Shown in pieces: positions 31,556 through 40,546 of a stretch of 64,000 nt of DNA. The stretch lies in the NCBI GenBank assembly GCA_963716245.1, contig OY970300.1:1302001-1366000 (forward strand), in the 5' to 3' direction. The notes under the pieces are model-generated. The model saw only the letters and a program-made list of their open reading frames with translations, ran no database searches and had not been told where the DNA came from. Made by a program: the position numbers and the translations under genes. The DNA is from VRUE01 sp963716245 (GTDB taxonomy: Bacteria; Actinomycetota; Thermoleophilia; Solirubrobacterales; 70-9). The stretch's first letter is position 1; every line of letters starts with the position of its first letter.

Positions 31556-32400
31556 GCCCGGTCGCCCCGCTCGCCGCCCTCGCGGTTCTGCTCGCCGCGG
31601 CGGCGATGCGCGAGATGCTGGCAGCCGACGCGGGCGGAGCCGGGAATCGCGAGCGGCCCGCCGGGCCTCCGGCCTGGCCGTCGACCGCGGCGGGGATCGC
31701 GATTCTGCGGCGGGCCCGGACCCTCGGGCTGCCGGAGCGCCTCTCGCGCTCCGGGCTGGAGTCGCGCTTCCCCCTCCCCGCCGTGCTCCTCGTCAAGCTG
31801 GCCGGACTGGCGGCGGGTGGGCTCCTCGCCTGGACGGCCGCCCCGGCCGCGCCCGGTCGGATCTCCCTGCTCGTCGCGCTCGTCCTCCCCGCGGCCGGCT
31901 TCCTCACTCCCGACGCGATGCTCGAGCGAGAGGCGCGGCGTCGTCACCGGAGGCTCGTAGCGGCCCTTCCCGACGCGCTCGACCTGCTCGCGGTCGGCTC
32001 GGCCGCCGGCCGCGGCCCGACCGCCGGCTTCGCCGAGATCGCCCGCGCGGGCGACGGACCGCTGGCGGCGGAGCTTCGCGTCCTTCTCACCGACCTCGAC
32101 TGCGGGCTGTCGCTGGCGGACGGCCTGCGCGAGCTGCGCGCCCGCGTCCCGGGCGGCGAGGTCGCGAGCATGTGCGCCGCGATCGAGCGCTCGCACCGGC
32201 TCGGCTCGCCGCTGGCCGAGCAGCTGCGCCGGCAGGCCGGTGCCCTGCGCCGCGACCAGCGCCGCGCCGTCGAGGAGCGGGCGGCCCGCGCCGCGCCGAA
32301 GATCCAGCTCGTCGTGGCGCTGGTCCTGGTCCCGTCGGTGCTGCTGATGATCGCCGCCGGCCTGATCGCCAACGCGGACCTGCTGCTCGCCGGCTTCTGA
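31552..32400 (+). CDS. tadC: Tad secretion membrane protein TadC
   Basis: A 282-residue partner of TadB with the T2SSF motif LPDALDLLAVGSAAGRGPTAGF and the later SPLAEQLRRQAGALRRDQR, plus two to four membrane helices. GTG overlaps the tadB stop. No prepilin, prepilin peptidase or TadZ gene follows; a palindrome and then the dcw cluster come next, so those parts must lie elsewhere or the apparatus is reduced. Confidence 0.9.
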   Translation: MSPVAPLAALAVLLAAAAMREMLAADAGGAGNRERPAGPPAWPSTAAGIAILRRARTLGLPERLSRSGLESRFPLPAVLLVKLAGLAAGGLLAWTAAPAAPGRISLLVALVLPAAGFLTPDAMLEREARRRHRRLVAALPDALDLLAVGSAAGRGPTAGFAEIARAGDGPLAAELRVLLTDLDCGLSLADGLRELRARVPGGEVASMCAAIERSHRLGSPLAEQLRRQAGALRRDQRRAVEERAARAAPKIQLVVALVLVPSVLLMIAAGLIANADLLLAGF

Positions 32401-32403
32401 GTC

Positions 32404-32442
32404 CGGGGCGGCTTGTCGTCGAATAGCGACGAAAAGGCGCCC
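32404..32442. repeat. Dispersed palindrome, copy 4 (3' of tadC)
   Basis: Four bases after the tadC stop, GGGGC-G-GCTT pairs imperfectly with AAGGCGCCC around a loop containing GTCG, AATAGCGA and CGAC. The core TTGTCGTCGAATAGCGACGA closely matches the copies at 38.2 and 51.5 kb. It may serve as the tadC terminator. Confidence 0.75.
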
Positions 32443-32504
32443 GGTCCGGCTTGGACCTCCGCGTTGCAACCGGGGTTGCATTGGGGCACCAGATTAGGGT
32501 TGTG

Positions 32505-32535
32505 TTGCAAAGTGGGAGGAAGTGGGCTATTGTGG
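32505..32535 (+). promoter_or_regulatory. dcw promoter with MraZ-binding boxes
   Basis: TTGCAA (32505-32510) and TATTGT (32528-32533) are spaced by 17 nt. GTGGG occurs at 32512 and 32522, with GTGG at 32532, exactly 10 bp apart. Ten-bp-spaced TGGGN repeats are the known MraZ operator, so MraZ bound here would cover the spacer and the -10 box and repress the cluster. Confidence 0.78.
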
Positions 32536-32632
32536 CCGACGAGTTGAAGCCCAGGACCGGGGTGGTGAGGCTCCTCCCACCTCATCACTCCGGTCCTAAC
32601 TCTTCTTCAGGCCGCAGAAAGGAACCCACGGG

Positions 32633-33076
32633 ATGGCATTTCGGGGTCTCTACGAGCACAGCCTCGACTCCAAGGATCGCCTCACGGTTCCCTCCCGGTT
32701 CCGCGCCCCGCTTTCCGACGGCATCGTTCTCTCCAAGGGCTTCGACCCCTGCGTCTGGGTGCACACGACCGAGGAGTTCGAGCAGCTCTCCGACCGCTTT
32801 CTCTCGCCCCACAGCCCCTTCGGCGGCGACGCGCGCCGCCTGCGCCGCCGCTTCCACGGCGGCTCCTTCGACGAGAAGCTCGACTCGGCCGGCCGCATCC
32901 GCATTCCGAAGCCGCTGATCGAGCACGCCGGGCTGGGCGGGCCCTGCGTCGTGATCGGCGCGGGGGAGTACCTGGAGATCTGGAACGCCGAGGCGTGGGC
33001 GAAGCAGGAGGAGGAGCTCGACGCCTCCGCGCCGGAGATCGCCGAGGGCCTGGCCGCAAGCGGAGCGCCTGCGTGA
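32633..33076 (+). CDS. mraZ: Transcriptional regulator MraZ
   Basis: A 147-residue protein with two AbrB-like halves, each with a D-x-K/A-GR-x-x-x-P pattern: SKDRLTVPSRFR (13-24) and DSAGRIRIPKPL (83-94). MraZ forms rings that bind repeats upstream of its own gene and control division and wall genes. AAAGGA lies 7-12 nt before the ATG. The matching boxes at 32512-32535 indicate autoregulation. Confidence 0.95.
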   Translation: MAFRGLYEHSLDSKDRLTVPSRFRAPLSDGIVLSKGFDPCVWVHTTEEFEQLSDRFLSPHSPFGGDARRLRRRFHGGSFDEKLDSAGRIRIPKPLIEHAGLGGPCVVIGAGEYLEIWNAEAWAKQEEELDASAPEIAEGLAASGAPA

Positions 33077-33077
33077 G

Positions 33078-34115
33078 ATGCGAGCCGGCGCCGCTCCCAC
33101 CTTTGCCTTCGAGCCGACCCCCGGGGTGGGCCCGGCCGCCCCGCGCGCAAACCTTCTGCTGATGCCGACCGAGCACAAACCCGTGATGGCCGCCGAGCTG
33201 ACCGAGCTGCTGGCGCCGAAGCTGGGCCAGACGGCCGTCGACTGCACCTTCGGCGGCGGCGGGCACGCGCGCCGGATCGCCGCCGAGCTCGGTCCCGACG
33301 GGACCCTGATCTGCATCGACCGCGACCCCGCCGCCGAGGCCCGCTACGAGGAGCTCGCGGCCGAGGCCGCCTGCCCGACCCGGTTCGTCGGCTCCGACTT
33401 CGCGGCAGGGCTTCGCACCCTGCGCGGCGAAGGCGTCCACCCAGACATGGTCTACATGGACCTCGGAATGTCGTCGATGCAGGTCGACGCGCGCGAGCGC
33501 GGCTTCTCCTATTCCTACGACGCGCCGCTCGACATGCGGATGGACACGCGCCAGCAGCTGAGCGCCGCCGACCTCGTCAACGAGTGGCCGGAGTCCCGGA
33601 TCGCGCAGGCGCTGCGCCGGTTCGGCGAGGAGCGCTACGCGGGCGGGATCGCCCGCGAGATCGTCCGCCGCCGGCCCCTGCGGACGACCTCGGAGCTGGT
33701 CGCCGCGGTCAAGGCCGGGATGCCGGCCTCGGCCCGCTTCGGCGGTGGCCACCCGGCCAAGCGGACCTTCCAGGCGATCCGGATCGCGGTCAACGGCGAG
33801 TTGGACTCGCTCGACGACGCGCTGCCGACGGCGTGGGAGATGCTGCCGGTCGGCGGGCGCCTCGCCGCGATCTCCTTCCACTCGCTCGAGGACCGGCGGG
33901 TCAAGCGCTTCCTGGCCGAGCGGGCGCGCGGCTGCGTCTGCCCGCCCGAGCTTCCGATCTGCGCCTGCGGGCGCGAGCCGGAGGCGGAGCTGCTGACGCG
34001 CCGGGCGGTCGCGCCGGGGCCCGACGAGGTCGCCGCCAACCCGCGCTCCAAGTCCGCCCACCTGCGCGCCGCCGTGAAGATCGCCGCGAGCGCCGTCGCC
34101 GGGGGCGAGGCCTGA
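33078..34115 (+). CDS. rsmH: 16S rRNA (cytosine1402-N4)-methyltransferase RsmH
   Basis: A 345-residue SAM methyltransferase. HKPVMAAELTELL is the family start, VDCTFGGGGHARRI the SAM-binding loop, and MDLGMSSMQVD and AISFHSLEDRRVK (Phe-His-Ser-Leu-Glu-Asp) are conserved. It methylates C1402 in the ribosomal P site. ATG 33078 begins one base after the mraZ stop; family alignment would also accept ATG 33162, which leaves out a 28-residue extension. It overlaps the ftsL-like gene by one base. Confidence 0.95.
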   Translation: MRAGAAPTFAFEPTPGVGPAAPRANLLLMPTEHKPVMAAELTELLAPKLGQTAVDCTFGGGGHARRIAAELGPDGTLICIDRDPAAEARYEELAAEAACPTRFVGSDFAAGLRTLRGEGVHPDMVYMDLGMSSMQVDARERGFSYSYDAPLDMRMDTRQQLSAADLVNEWPESRIAQALRRFGEERYAGGIAREIVRRRPLRTTSELVAAVKAGMPASARFGGGHPAKRTFQAIRIAVNGELDSLDDALPTAWEMLPVGGRLAAISFHSLEDRRVKRFLAERARGCVCPPELPICACGREPEAELLTRRAVAPGPDEVAANPRSKSAHLRAAVKIAASAVAGGEA

Positions 34116-34738
34116 TGGCGGTCGCCGCCCCCGCCCGCAAGGCCGCGCCGGCGAAGCCGCGCCGCAAGCGCCCGGCGCTGGCCGTCGCGCCGGCGCCGAA
34201 GGCGCCTCGAAAGCCCTCGACGCCCCAGAGGGCGCCCGCCCGCAAGACCTCGGCCCCCAAGAGGGCGCCCGCGCGCAGGCGCCCGGCGGCCCGCACCGCG
34301 CCGGCCCGGACGCGGCCGGCGCCGCGCACTGCTCCGGGCCGCGGCCGCGGGCGGCAGCTGATCCCGATCGCGATCGGCACCGCCACGGCCGTCCGCAACC
34401 TGCCGGACTCGGGCCTGATCGTCAGGCTGACCAGCGGGCGCGCCTGGATCGGCCTGCTCGGCATGCTGCTGGCCGGGATCGTCGCGCTCAACGTGATCAC
34501 GCTCAGCCTCGCCGCCACCGCCGGGCAGGTCGACCAGAACGTCCAGGCCCTCGACCAGGAGAACTCGATCCTGCGCAGCCGCGACGCGCAGAAGTCGGCG
34601 ACGGCCCGAGTCCGGCACGACGCCGCGTCCCTCGGCCTCAGCGCCGCGGCGGTGGACGAGGTCGGCTACGTGACCGCGTCGGCCGACGACGTGGCGGTTG
34701 CGGCGCAGCGACTCGCCGCCGCGGGGACGGCCTATTAG
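34115..34738 (+). CDS. FtsL-like bitopic division protein with long basic N-terminus
   Basis: A 207-residue protein in the ftsL position. Residues 1-80 are almost only Ala, Pro, Arg and Lys, a disordered cytoplasmic tail. A single membrane helix follows (about 110-132), then a short coiled coil (about 138-160, VDQNVQALDQENSILRS) and an extracytoplasmic end. This is the FtsL/DivIC layout: a small bitopic partner of FtsQ and FtsI. FtsL sequences barely conserve identity, so the call rests on topology and position. Confidence 0.75.
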   Translation: MAVAAPARKAAPAKPRRKRPALAVAPAPKAPRKPSTPQRAPARKTSAPKRAPARRRPAARTAPARTRPAPRTAPGRGRGRQLIPIAIGTATAVRNLPDSGLIVRLTSGRAWIGLLGMLLAGIVALNVITLSLAATAGQVDQNVQALDQENSILRSRDAQKSATARVRHDAASLGLSAAAVDEVGYVTASADDVAVAAQRLAAAGTAY

Positions 34739-34750
34739 GGGCATGCTCGC

Positions 34751-36403
34751 GTGAGGGCGATCGAGCGGAGGATCGGGCTCCTCTTCGCCGGCTTCCTCCT
34801 CTGCTTCCTCGTCATCGCCGTCCGCGCGGTCTGGCTGCAGGGGGTCCAGGGGGCGCAGCTCGCTTCCGAAGCCGCGTACCAGCAGACCGAGACGATCGAG
34901 GTCCCCGGCCTGCGCGGCAGCCTGCTCGACCGCTACGGCAACCCACTCGCCGTCTCCGAAGACGCGGCGACGATCTACGCGACGCCGTACCAGGTCGAGA
35001 ACCCCGGCCGGACGGCCGAGCAGCTGGCGCGCATCCTCGAGACCGAGCGCGAGGAGGTGCTGCGCAGCCTCACCGAGGCGTCGGGCTTCTCCTACGTGGC
35101 GAAGAAGGTCGACGTGCCGACGGCGGCCCGGATCGCGCGGCTGGAGCTGCCCGGGATCGGCCAGCTGCCGGACAGCCGCCGGACCTACCCGCAGGGCGAG
35201 CTGGCCGCGCAGGTGCTCGGCGTCGTCGGCGCCGAAGACGAAGGGCTGACCGGATTGGAGATGGGCGAGGAATCCGTGCTGGCCGGGAGCGACGGCGAGA
35301 GGCGCATCGTCAAGGACGCGCTCGGCGAGCCGATCCGGATGGAAACGGTGGCCGACACCAGCGACGGCGAGGACATCCGGCTGACGATCGACCCGGCGAT
35401 CCAGGAGGAGGCCGAGAGCGCGCTCGCCGAAGTCGGCGAAGCCTTCGCGCCGCAGGGGGCGACCGCGATCGTGATGGACCCGCGCGACTCCGACGTGCTG
35501 GCGATGGCCAACTGGCCGCCGGTCGACCCGAGCGATCTCTCCGAGGCCGAGTCCGACGACCTGCTCAACCGCGCCACCGGGTTCACCTACGAGCCGGGGT
35601 CGACCTTCAAGGCGTTCACGGTGGCGGCCGCGCTCGAGGACAAGATGGTCACGGCGGGGTCCGCCTTCACGCTGGCACCGACGATCGAGGTGGCCGACCG
35701 GACGATCGAGGAGTCGCACCCGCGCGGCACCGAAACGCTCTCGGTCGCCGAAATCCTCGCCCACTCCTCGAACGTGGGCGCGGTGACGATCGGGCTGCAG
35801 CTCGGCAGCGAGCGCTTCAGCCGCTGGATCGAGCGCTTCGGCTTCGGCCGCCCGACGGGCGTGCGCTTCCCCGGCGAGGAGCAGGGTCTGGTCCCCGAGC
35901 TGGACGAGTACTCGGGCTCGACGATGGGCAACCTGCCGCTCGGCCAGGGCCTCTCGGTCACCCCGATGCAGATGATGGCGGCCTACGCGGCGATCGCCAA
36001 CGGCGGGGTCCTGCGCGCCCCGCGCCTGATCGAGTCGGTGAACGGCGAGGCGGTCGAGCGCGAGCAGGGCAGGCGCGTGATCGCGCCGACGGTCGCCTCC
36101 GAGGTGCGGACGATGCTCGAGGGGGTCCTCGCCCCGGGCGGCACGGCCTCCGAGGTGAGCGTCCCCGGCTACACGCTGGCCGGCAAGACCGGCACCGCGG
36201 AGGTGGCCGAAAACGGCACCTACTCCGAGACCAAGTACGTCGCCTCGTTCATCGGCTTCGCGCCGGCCCAGGACCCCCGGCTGCTCGTCGCGGTGATCGT
36301 CGACCAGCCGCAGGGGGAAATCTACGGGGGCTCGGTGGCGGCGCCGGCGTTCGGCGAGATCGCGGAGTTCGCGCTGCCGTACCTCGGCGTCGCTCCGGAA
36401 TAG
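34751..36403 (+). CDS. ftsI: Division transpeptidase FtsI (class B penicillin-binding protein)
   Basis: A 550-residue class B PBP. One N-terminal membrane helix (about 9-27) is followed by the dimerisation domain starting RGSLLDRYGNPLAVS. The transpeptidase has the serine motif STFK (Ser284), SSN in LAHSSNVGAVT, and KTGTAE. It cross-links septal peptidoglycan with FtsW. Start GTG 34751 lies 12 nt after the previous stop. There is no C-terminal PASTA domain, unlike many actinobacterial FtsI paralogs. Confidence 0.93.
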   Translation: MRAIERRIGLLFAGFLLCFLVIAVRAVWLQGVQGAQLASEAAYQQTETIEVPGLRGSLLDRYGNPLAVSEDAATIYATPYQVENPGRTAEQLARILETEREEVLRSLTEASGFSYVAKKVDVPTAARIARLELPGIGQLPDSRRTYPQGELAAQVLGVVGAEDEGLTGLEMGEESVLAGSDGERRIVKDALGEPIRMETVADTSDGEDIRLTIDPAIQEEAESALAEVGEAFAPQGATAIVMDPRDSDVLAMANWPPVDPSDLSEAESDDLLNRATGFTYEPGSTFKAFTVAAALEDKMVTAGSAFTLAPTIEVADRTIEESHPRGTETLSVAEILAHSSNVGAVTIGLQLGSERFSRWIERFGFGRPTGVRFPGEEQGLVPELDEYSGSTMGNLPLGQGLSVTPMQMMAAYAAIANGGVLRAPRLIESVNGEAVEREQGRRVIAPTVASEVRTMLEGVLAPGGTASEVSVPGYTLAGKTGTAEVAENGTYSETKYVASFIGFAPAQDPRLLVAVIVDQPQGEIYGGSVAAPAFGEIAEFALPYLGVAPE

Positions 36404-36478
36404 GAAGGCTGTGAGGCGGTCGGGCGCCGCCCTGCGGGAGGGCCACCCGACTCCCTCGGCGCCACCCGATGCCCGGCT

Positions 36479-36484
36479 TAGAAT
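36479..36484 (+). promoter_or_regulatory. Leaderless -10 box of murE
   Basis: TAGAAT lies 7 nt before GTG 36492, giving murE and the genes after it an internal promoter inside the dcw cluster. Confidence 0.55.
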
Positions 36485-36491
36485 CGCGGGC

Positions 36492-37988
36492 GTGAGGCTG
36501 GACGAGCTGGTGGCGGGAGTGGAGGCGGCGCGGATCGCCGGTGACGGATCAGTTGAGGTTGCCGATCTCGCTTACGACAGCCGCCGGGTCGGGGCGGGGA
36601 CGCTGTTCTTCTGCGTGCGGGGGGAGCGGGCGGATGGGCACGAGTTTGCGGCGGCGGCGGTCGAGGCCGGTGCGGCCGGGCTGGTGGTCGAGCGGGAGCT
36701 CGACCTGGACGTGCCGCAGGTCGTGGTCCCGGATGCGCGACAGGCGATGGCGCCGTTGGCGGCGCGGTTCTGGGGCGACCCGACCGCCGAGCTGAAGGTC
36801 GTCGGGGTGACCGGGACGAACGGGAAGACGACCACCGCCTTCCTCGTCCGGCAGATCCTCGAGGCGGCCGGGGTACGGTGCGGCCTGCTGGGGACGGTCA
36901 AGCAGGTCGTCGGCGGCGTCGAGGAGGAGGTCGAGCGGACCACGCCCGAGGCGATCGATCTGCAGGCGACCTTCCGGCGCATGGTCGAAGGCGGCGACCG
37001 GGCGTGTGCGATGGAGGTCTCCTCGCACGCGCTGGCGCTGCACCGGGCCGACGCGATCCACTTCGAGGTCGCCCTGTTCACCAACCTCTCGCAGGACCAC
37101 CTCGACTTCCACGCCGACATGGGCGACTACTTCCAGGCCAAGCGGCGGCTCTTCACCGCCGGCCCGCGGACCGCGATCGTCAACGTCGACGACGAGTACG
37201 GCGACCGCCTCGCGAGCGAATTCGAGTGCCTGCGCTTCTCGACCAACGGCTGGGACGCCGACTTCGTCGTCCGCGACATCTCCCTCGACGCCCGCGGCTC
37301 CGAGTTCACGGTGTCCCTGCCGGCGACGAATCTGAGCGCCGGCATCGAGGCGACCGATCGTCCCGCCGGCGGGGAGGTGCGGGTGCGGACGCGGCTGCCG
37401 GGCCAGTTCAACGTGTCGAACGCGCTGGCGGCGTTCGCGGCGGCGGTCGCGCTCGGGGTCGAGCCCGAGGCGGCGGCGGCCGGGCTGGCCGAGGCGGCGC
37501 CACCGCCGGGCCGCTTCGAGCCGGTCGACGAGGGCCAGCCGTTCGCCGTCCTGGTCGACTACGCCCACACGCCCGACTCGCTGGAGAACGTCCTGCGGGC
37601 GGCGCGGCCGCTGACCGAGGGCCGGCTGATCTCGGTCTTCGGCGCGGGAGGCGACCGCGACCGCGGCAAGCGCCCGGAGATGGGTCGCGTCGCCGCCGAG
37701 CTGTCCGACCTGGCGGTCGTCACCTCGGACAACCCGCGCTCGGAGCGACCCGACGCGATCGTCGCGGAGATCCTCGCCGGGATCGAGGACCGGGCCGGGG
37801 TGGAGGTCGAGGTGGACCGCCGTGCGGCGATCGAGCTGGCGCTCGGGCGCGCCGGGGCCGGCGACACGGTCGTGATCGCCGGCAAGGGGCACGAGCAGGG
37901 GCAGGAGTTCGAGGACGGCCGCAAGGTGCCCTTCGACGACCGCGAGGTGGCGCGGGAGGAGCTGCGCAGGCTCGCCCCGGCGCGATGA
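36492..37988 (+). CDS. murE: UDP-MurNAc-tripeptide ligase MurE
   Basis: A 498-residue Mur ligase. The P-loop is GVTGTNGKTTT, followed by TTPEAIDLQ and the central SSHALALHRADAIHF. The C-terminal domain has VDYAHTPDSLENVL and VTSDNPRSERPDAI; the DNPR motif marks enzymes that add meso-diaminopimelate rather than lysine. It acts in the cytoplasm on UDP-MurNAc-L-Ala-D-Glu. GTG 36492 is chosen by the -10 box and by family length over an ATG at 36411. Confidence 0.94.
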   Translation: MRLDELVAGVEAARIAGDGSVEVADLAYDSRRVGAGTLFFCVRGERADGHEFAAAAVEAGAAGLVVERELDLDVPQVVVPDARQAMAPLAARFWGDPTAELKVVGVTGTNGKTTTAFLVRQILEAAGVRCGLLGTVKQVVGGVEEEVERTTPEAIDLQATFRRMVEGGDRACAMEVSSHALALHRADAIHFEVALFTNLSQDHLDFHADMGDYFQAKRRLFTAGPRTAIVNVDDEYGDRLASEFECLRFSTNGWDADFVVRDISLDARGSEFTVSLPATNLSAGIEATDRPAGGEVRVRTRLPGQFNVSNALAAFAAAVALGVEPEAAAAGLAEAAPPPGRFEPVDEGQPFAVLVDYAHTPDSLENVLRAARPLTEGRLISVFGAGGDRDRGKRPEMGRVAAELSDLAVVTSDNPRSERPDAIVAEILAGIEDRAGVEVEVDRRAAIELALGRAGAGDTVVIAGKGHEQGQEFEDGRKVPFDDREVAREELRRLAPAR

Positions 37989-39388
37989 GGCTCGACGCCG
38001 AGCAGATCGCGGCGGCGACCGGCGCCGAGATAGTCGCCAGGGGTGGGCCAGGGGTTCCGGACCGGGCGGAGATCGACTCGCGCGCCGTGCAATCCGGCGA
38101 CCTGTTCTTCGGCCTGCGTGGCGAGCGTGTGGACGGCGGCGAGTTCGCCGCCGCCGCGCTCGAAGCGGGGGCGTGGGGGGCGGTCGTCGACCGTGGCGCG
38201 GCGCGGCAGAGGTTTGTCCCGCATAGCGACGAAAACCTCAACCGCCCTTCGCCGGCCGGCTGGATCTTCGCGGTGGACGATCCGCTGCGGGCGCTCCAGG
38301 CGCTCGCCCGCGCCTGGCATCGCGCGCTGGGAGCACGCACGGTCGGGATCACCGGCTCGGTCGGCAAGACCTCGGTCAAGGACATCGCGAGGGCGCTGCT
38401 TCCCGGCCGGGTCCACGCGAACCGCGAGAACCTCAACACGGAGATCGGCCTGCCGCTGAGCGTGCTGGAGGCGCCCCCCGGCACGGACGTGCTCGTGCTG
38501 GAGATGGCGATGCGCGGGCCGGGGCAGATCGCCGAGCTGGCTGCGATCGCCGAGCCCGAGGTGGCGGTGATCACCAACGTCGGTCCCGTCCACGTCGAGC
38601 TGCTCGGCTCGGTCGAGGCGATCGCCGCGGCGAAGGCGGAGATCCTCGCCGCGCTGCCGCCGCACGGCGTCGCGGTCGCCCCGGTCGAGGCCGGCGAGCT
38701 GGAGCCGCACCTGGCGTCTGCGCCGAGCCTGCTGCGCTTCGGCCCCGGCGGCGACGTGGAGGCGGTCGAGCGGCGGGTCGAGGAGGGCGTCACCGAGGCG
38801 CTGATCTCCACCCCGGCTGGCCGCCGGACCTTCCACTTCCCGTTTGCCGAGCCCTACAACCTGACCAACGCGCTGGCGGCGGTCGGTGCCGGCGTCGCGC
38901 TGGGTGCGCCGCTCGCCGAGATGGCCGACCGCGCTGCGAACATTGGCTTCTCCCGTTTCCGGGGCGAGCGCCTCGAGCTGGGCGACGGGATCGTCCTGGT
39001 GAACGACTGCTACAACGCCAACCCCGTCTCGATGCGCGCGGCGCTCGACCATCTCGCCTCCGTCGGCGACGGGCGGCGCGTCGCGGTGCTCGGCGAGATG
39101 GCCGAGCTGGGCGACGGCGCGGTCGGTCACCACCGCGAGATCGGCGCCCACGCGCGGGCGCACGGGGTCGACCTGCTGGTCGGAGTGGGCGGGCCGGCGC
39201 GCGACTACGAGCCCGACGAGCTTGTCGCGACGCCGGAGGAGGCCGCCGAGCTGCTCGCGGCCCAGCTGGAGCCGGGCGACGCGGTCCTGGTCAAGGGCTC
39301 GCGCTCGGCCGGTCTCGAGGCGGTGGCGGAGACGCTGGAGGGATTACTAGGGTCCCCCGGACGCGAGAGCAGAGGAGGGCCCGACTGA
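37985..39388 (+). CDS. murF: UDP-MurNAc-pentapeptide synthetase MurF with palindrome insertion
   Basis: A 467-residue Mur ligase: SRAVQSGDLFFGLRGERVDGGEF at the N-terminus and VNDCYNANPVSMRAAL in the C-terminal domain are MurF signatures. The P-loop reads TGSVGKTS instead of the usual TGSNGKTT, an uncommon change of the Asn. About 18 residues around RFVPHSDENLNRP (residues 76-93) have no counterpart in ordinary MurF and come from a dispersed palindrome at 38209-38239 plus flanks. ATG overlaps the murE stop. It adds D-Ala-D-Ala to the tripeptide precursor. Confidence 0.93.
   Translation: MRLDAEQIAAATGAEIVARGGPGVPDRAEIDSRAVQSGDLFFGLRGERVDGGEFAAAALEAGAWGAVVDRGAARQRFVPHSDENLNRPSPAGWIFAVDDPLRALQALARAWHRALGARTVGITGSVGKTSVKDIARALLPGRVHANRENLNTEIGLPLSVLEAPPGTDVLVLEMAMRGPGQIAELAAIAEPEVAVITNVGPVHVELLGSVEAIAAAKAEILAALPPHGVAVAPVEAGELEPHLASAPSLLRFGPGGDVEAVERRVEEGVTEALISTPAGRRTFHFPFAEPYNLTNALAAVGAGVALGAPLAEMADRAANIGFSRFRGERLELGDGIVLVNDCYNANPVSMRAALDHLASVGDGRRVAVLGEMAELGDGAVGHHREIGAHARAHGVDLLVGVGGPARDYEPDELVATPEEAAELLAAQLEPGDAVLVKGSRSAGLEAVAETLEGLLGSPGRESRGGPD
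38209..38239. repeat. Dispersed palindrome, copy 5 (inside murF, in frame)
   Basis: GAGGTTT and AAACCTC form a 7-bp stem around GTCCCGCATAGCGACGA. The loop core CGCATAGCGA is shared with copy 3 and almost with copies 4 and 7. Confidence 0.8.
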
Positions 39389-39389
39389 C

Positions 39390-40365
39390 ATGGGTGAGGT
39401 CTTGATCGCCGGGATGGCGGCGATGCTGATCTGCATCTTCCTCGGCCCGAAGTTCATCGAGTACCTGCGGGTCAAGGAGTTCGGGCAGCACATCCGCGAG
39501 GACGGACCGCAGGAGCACCACACCAAGGCCGGCACGCCGACGATGGGCGGCCTGATCGTCTTCGTCGCGATCTGCGTCCCCTACCTCGTCCTCTCCGAGC
39601 GCGACGCGCAGAGCCTCGCCGTCTTCGGCGTCGCGCTCGGCTGCGCCGCGCTCGGCTTCGCCGACGACTTCATCAAGATCGTCAAACGCCGCTCGCTCGG
39701 CCTCTCGGCGCGCTGGAAGCTCGCCGTCCAGCTCCTCCTCGCGCTCGGTCCTCTGGTGGGTGGCGCGCCACGAGGTCGGGCTGGAGCCGACCCTCTTCTT
39801 CCGGATCGGCGACGCCAGCCTCGACCTCGGCCCGGTCCTCTACTTCGTGCTCGTCTTCCTCGTCATCGCCGGCACCTCGAACGGCGTCAACCTCACCGAC
39901 GGCCTCGACGGGCTCGCCGCCGGCTCCTGCGCGATCGTCCTGCTCGCCTACACGGCGATCGCCTTCGTCTCCAACGAGCAGCAGAACCTGGCGCTGCTCT
40001 CGGCCTGCCTGGTCGGCGCCTGCGTCGGTTTCCTCTGGTTCAACGCCTTCCCGGCCTCGATCTTCATGGGGGACACCGGCTCGCTCGGCCTCGGCGGCGC
40101 GATCGGCGCGCTGGCGGTGATGACCCAGACCGAGGTGCTGCTGATCATCATCGGCGGCATCTTCGTGATCGAGGCGCTCTCGGTCGCGATCCAGGTCTTC
40201 TCGTTCAAGGCCTTCCGCCGCCGCGTCCTGCTGATGGCCCCCCTTCACCACCACTTCGAGATGATGGCCTGGTCGGAGACCAAGATCATGCTCCGCTTCT
40301 GGATCATCGCCGCGGTCTGCTCGGGGATCGGGTTCACGCTGTACCAGCAGAGCATCGGACGGTAG
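39390..40365 (+). CDS. mraY: Phospho-MurNAc-pentapeptide transferase MraY (frameshifted in this sequence)
   Basis: The start (ATG 39390) reads MraY: EDGPQEHHTKAGTPTMGG, then FADDFIKI. Near 39747-39750 the frame shifts by +1; removing one base there restores LWWVARHEVGL and the rest: GTSNGVNLTDGLDGLA, MGDTGSLGLGG and PLHHHFEMMAWSE, all classical MraY active-site motifs, to the stop at 40365. The joined protein would be about 325 residues with 10 membrane helices. It makes lipid I at the membrane. MraY is essential, so a sequencing error is more likely than a true pseudogene. Confidence 0.9.
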
Positions 40366-40389
40366 GCGTCGGCGCGCGGGTCCTGTCGC

Positions 40390-40450
40390 GGCGGCGTCCC
40401 CCATGTGCTCGGACGCTGCGCGTCCTGCGCTATGGGGGACCCCCGCCGCC
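40390..40450. repeat. Compound palindrome between mraY and murD
   Basis: GGCGGC + GTCCCCCAT pairs with ATGGGGGAC + GCCGCC (a 4-nt CCCC bulge on the right arm), and the loop holds its own hairpin GGACGC/GCGTCC. It is 25 nt after the mraY stop. It resembles the dispersed family only in general form. Confidence 0.7.
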
Positions 40451-40546
40451 ACGCCACCCGCGCGAGATGCCTACGCATCTCAACAAGCGGGCCGATACGG
40501 CGTGGGTGCTCGAGAGCACAGGTACGACTGGTGGCAGCGCGAAGCT

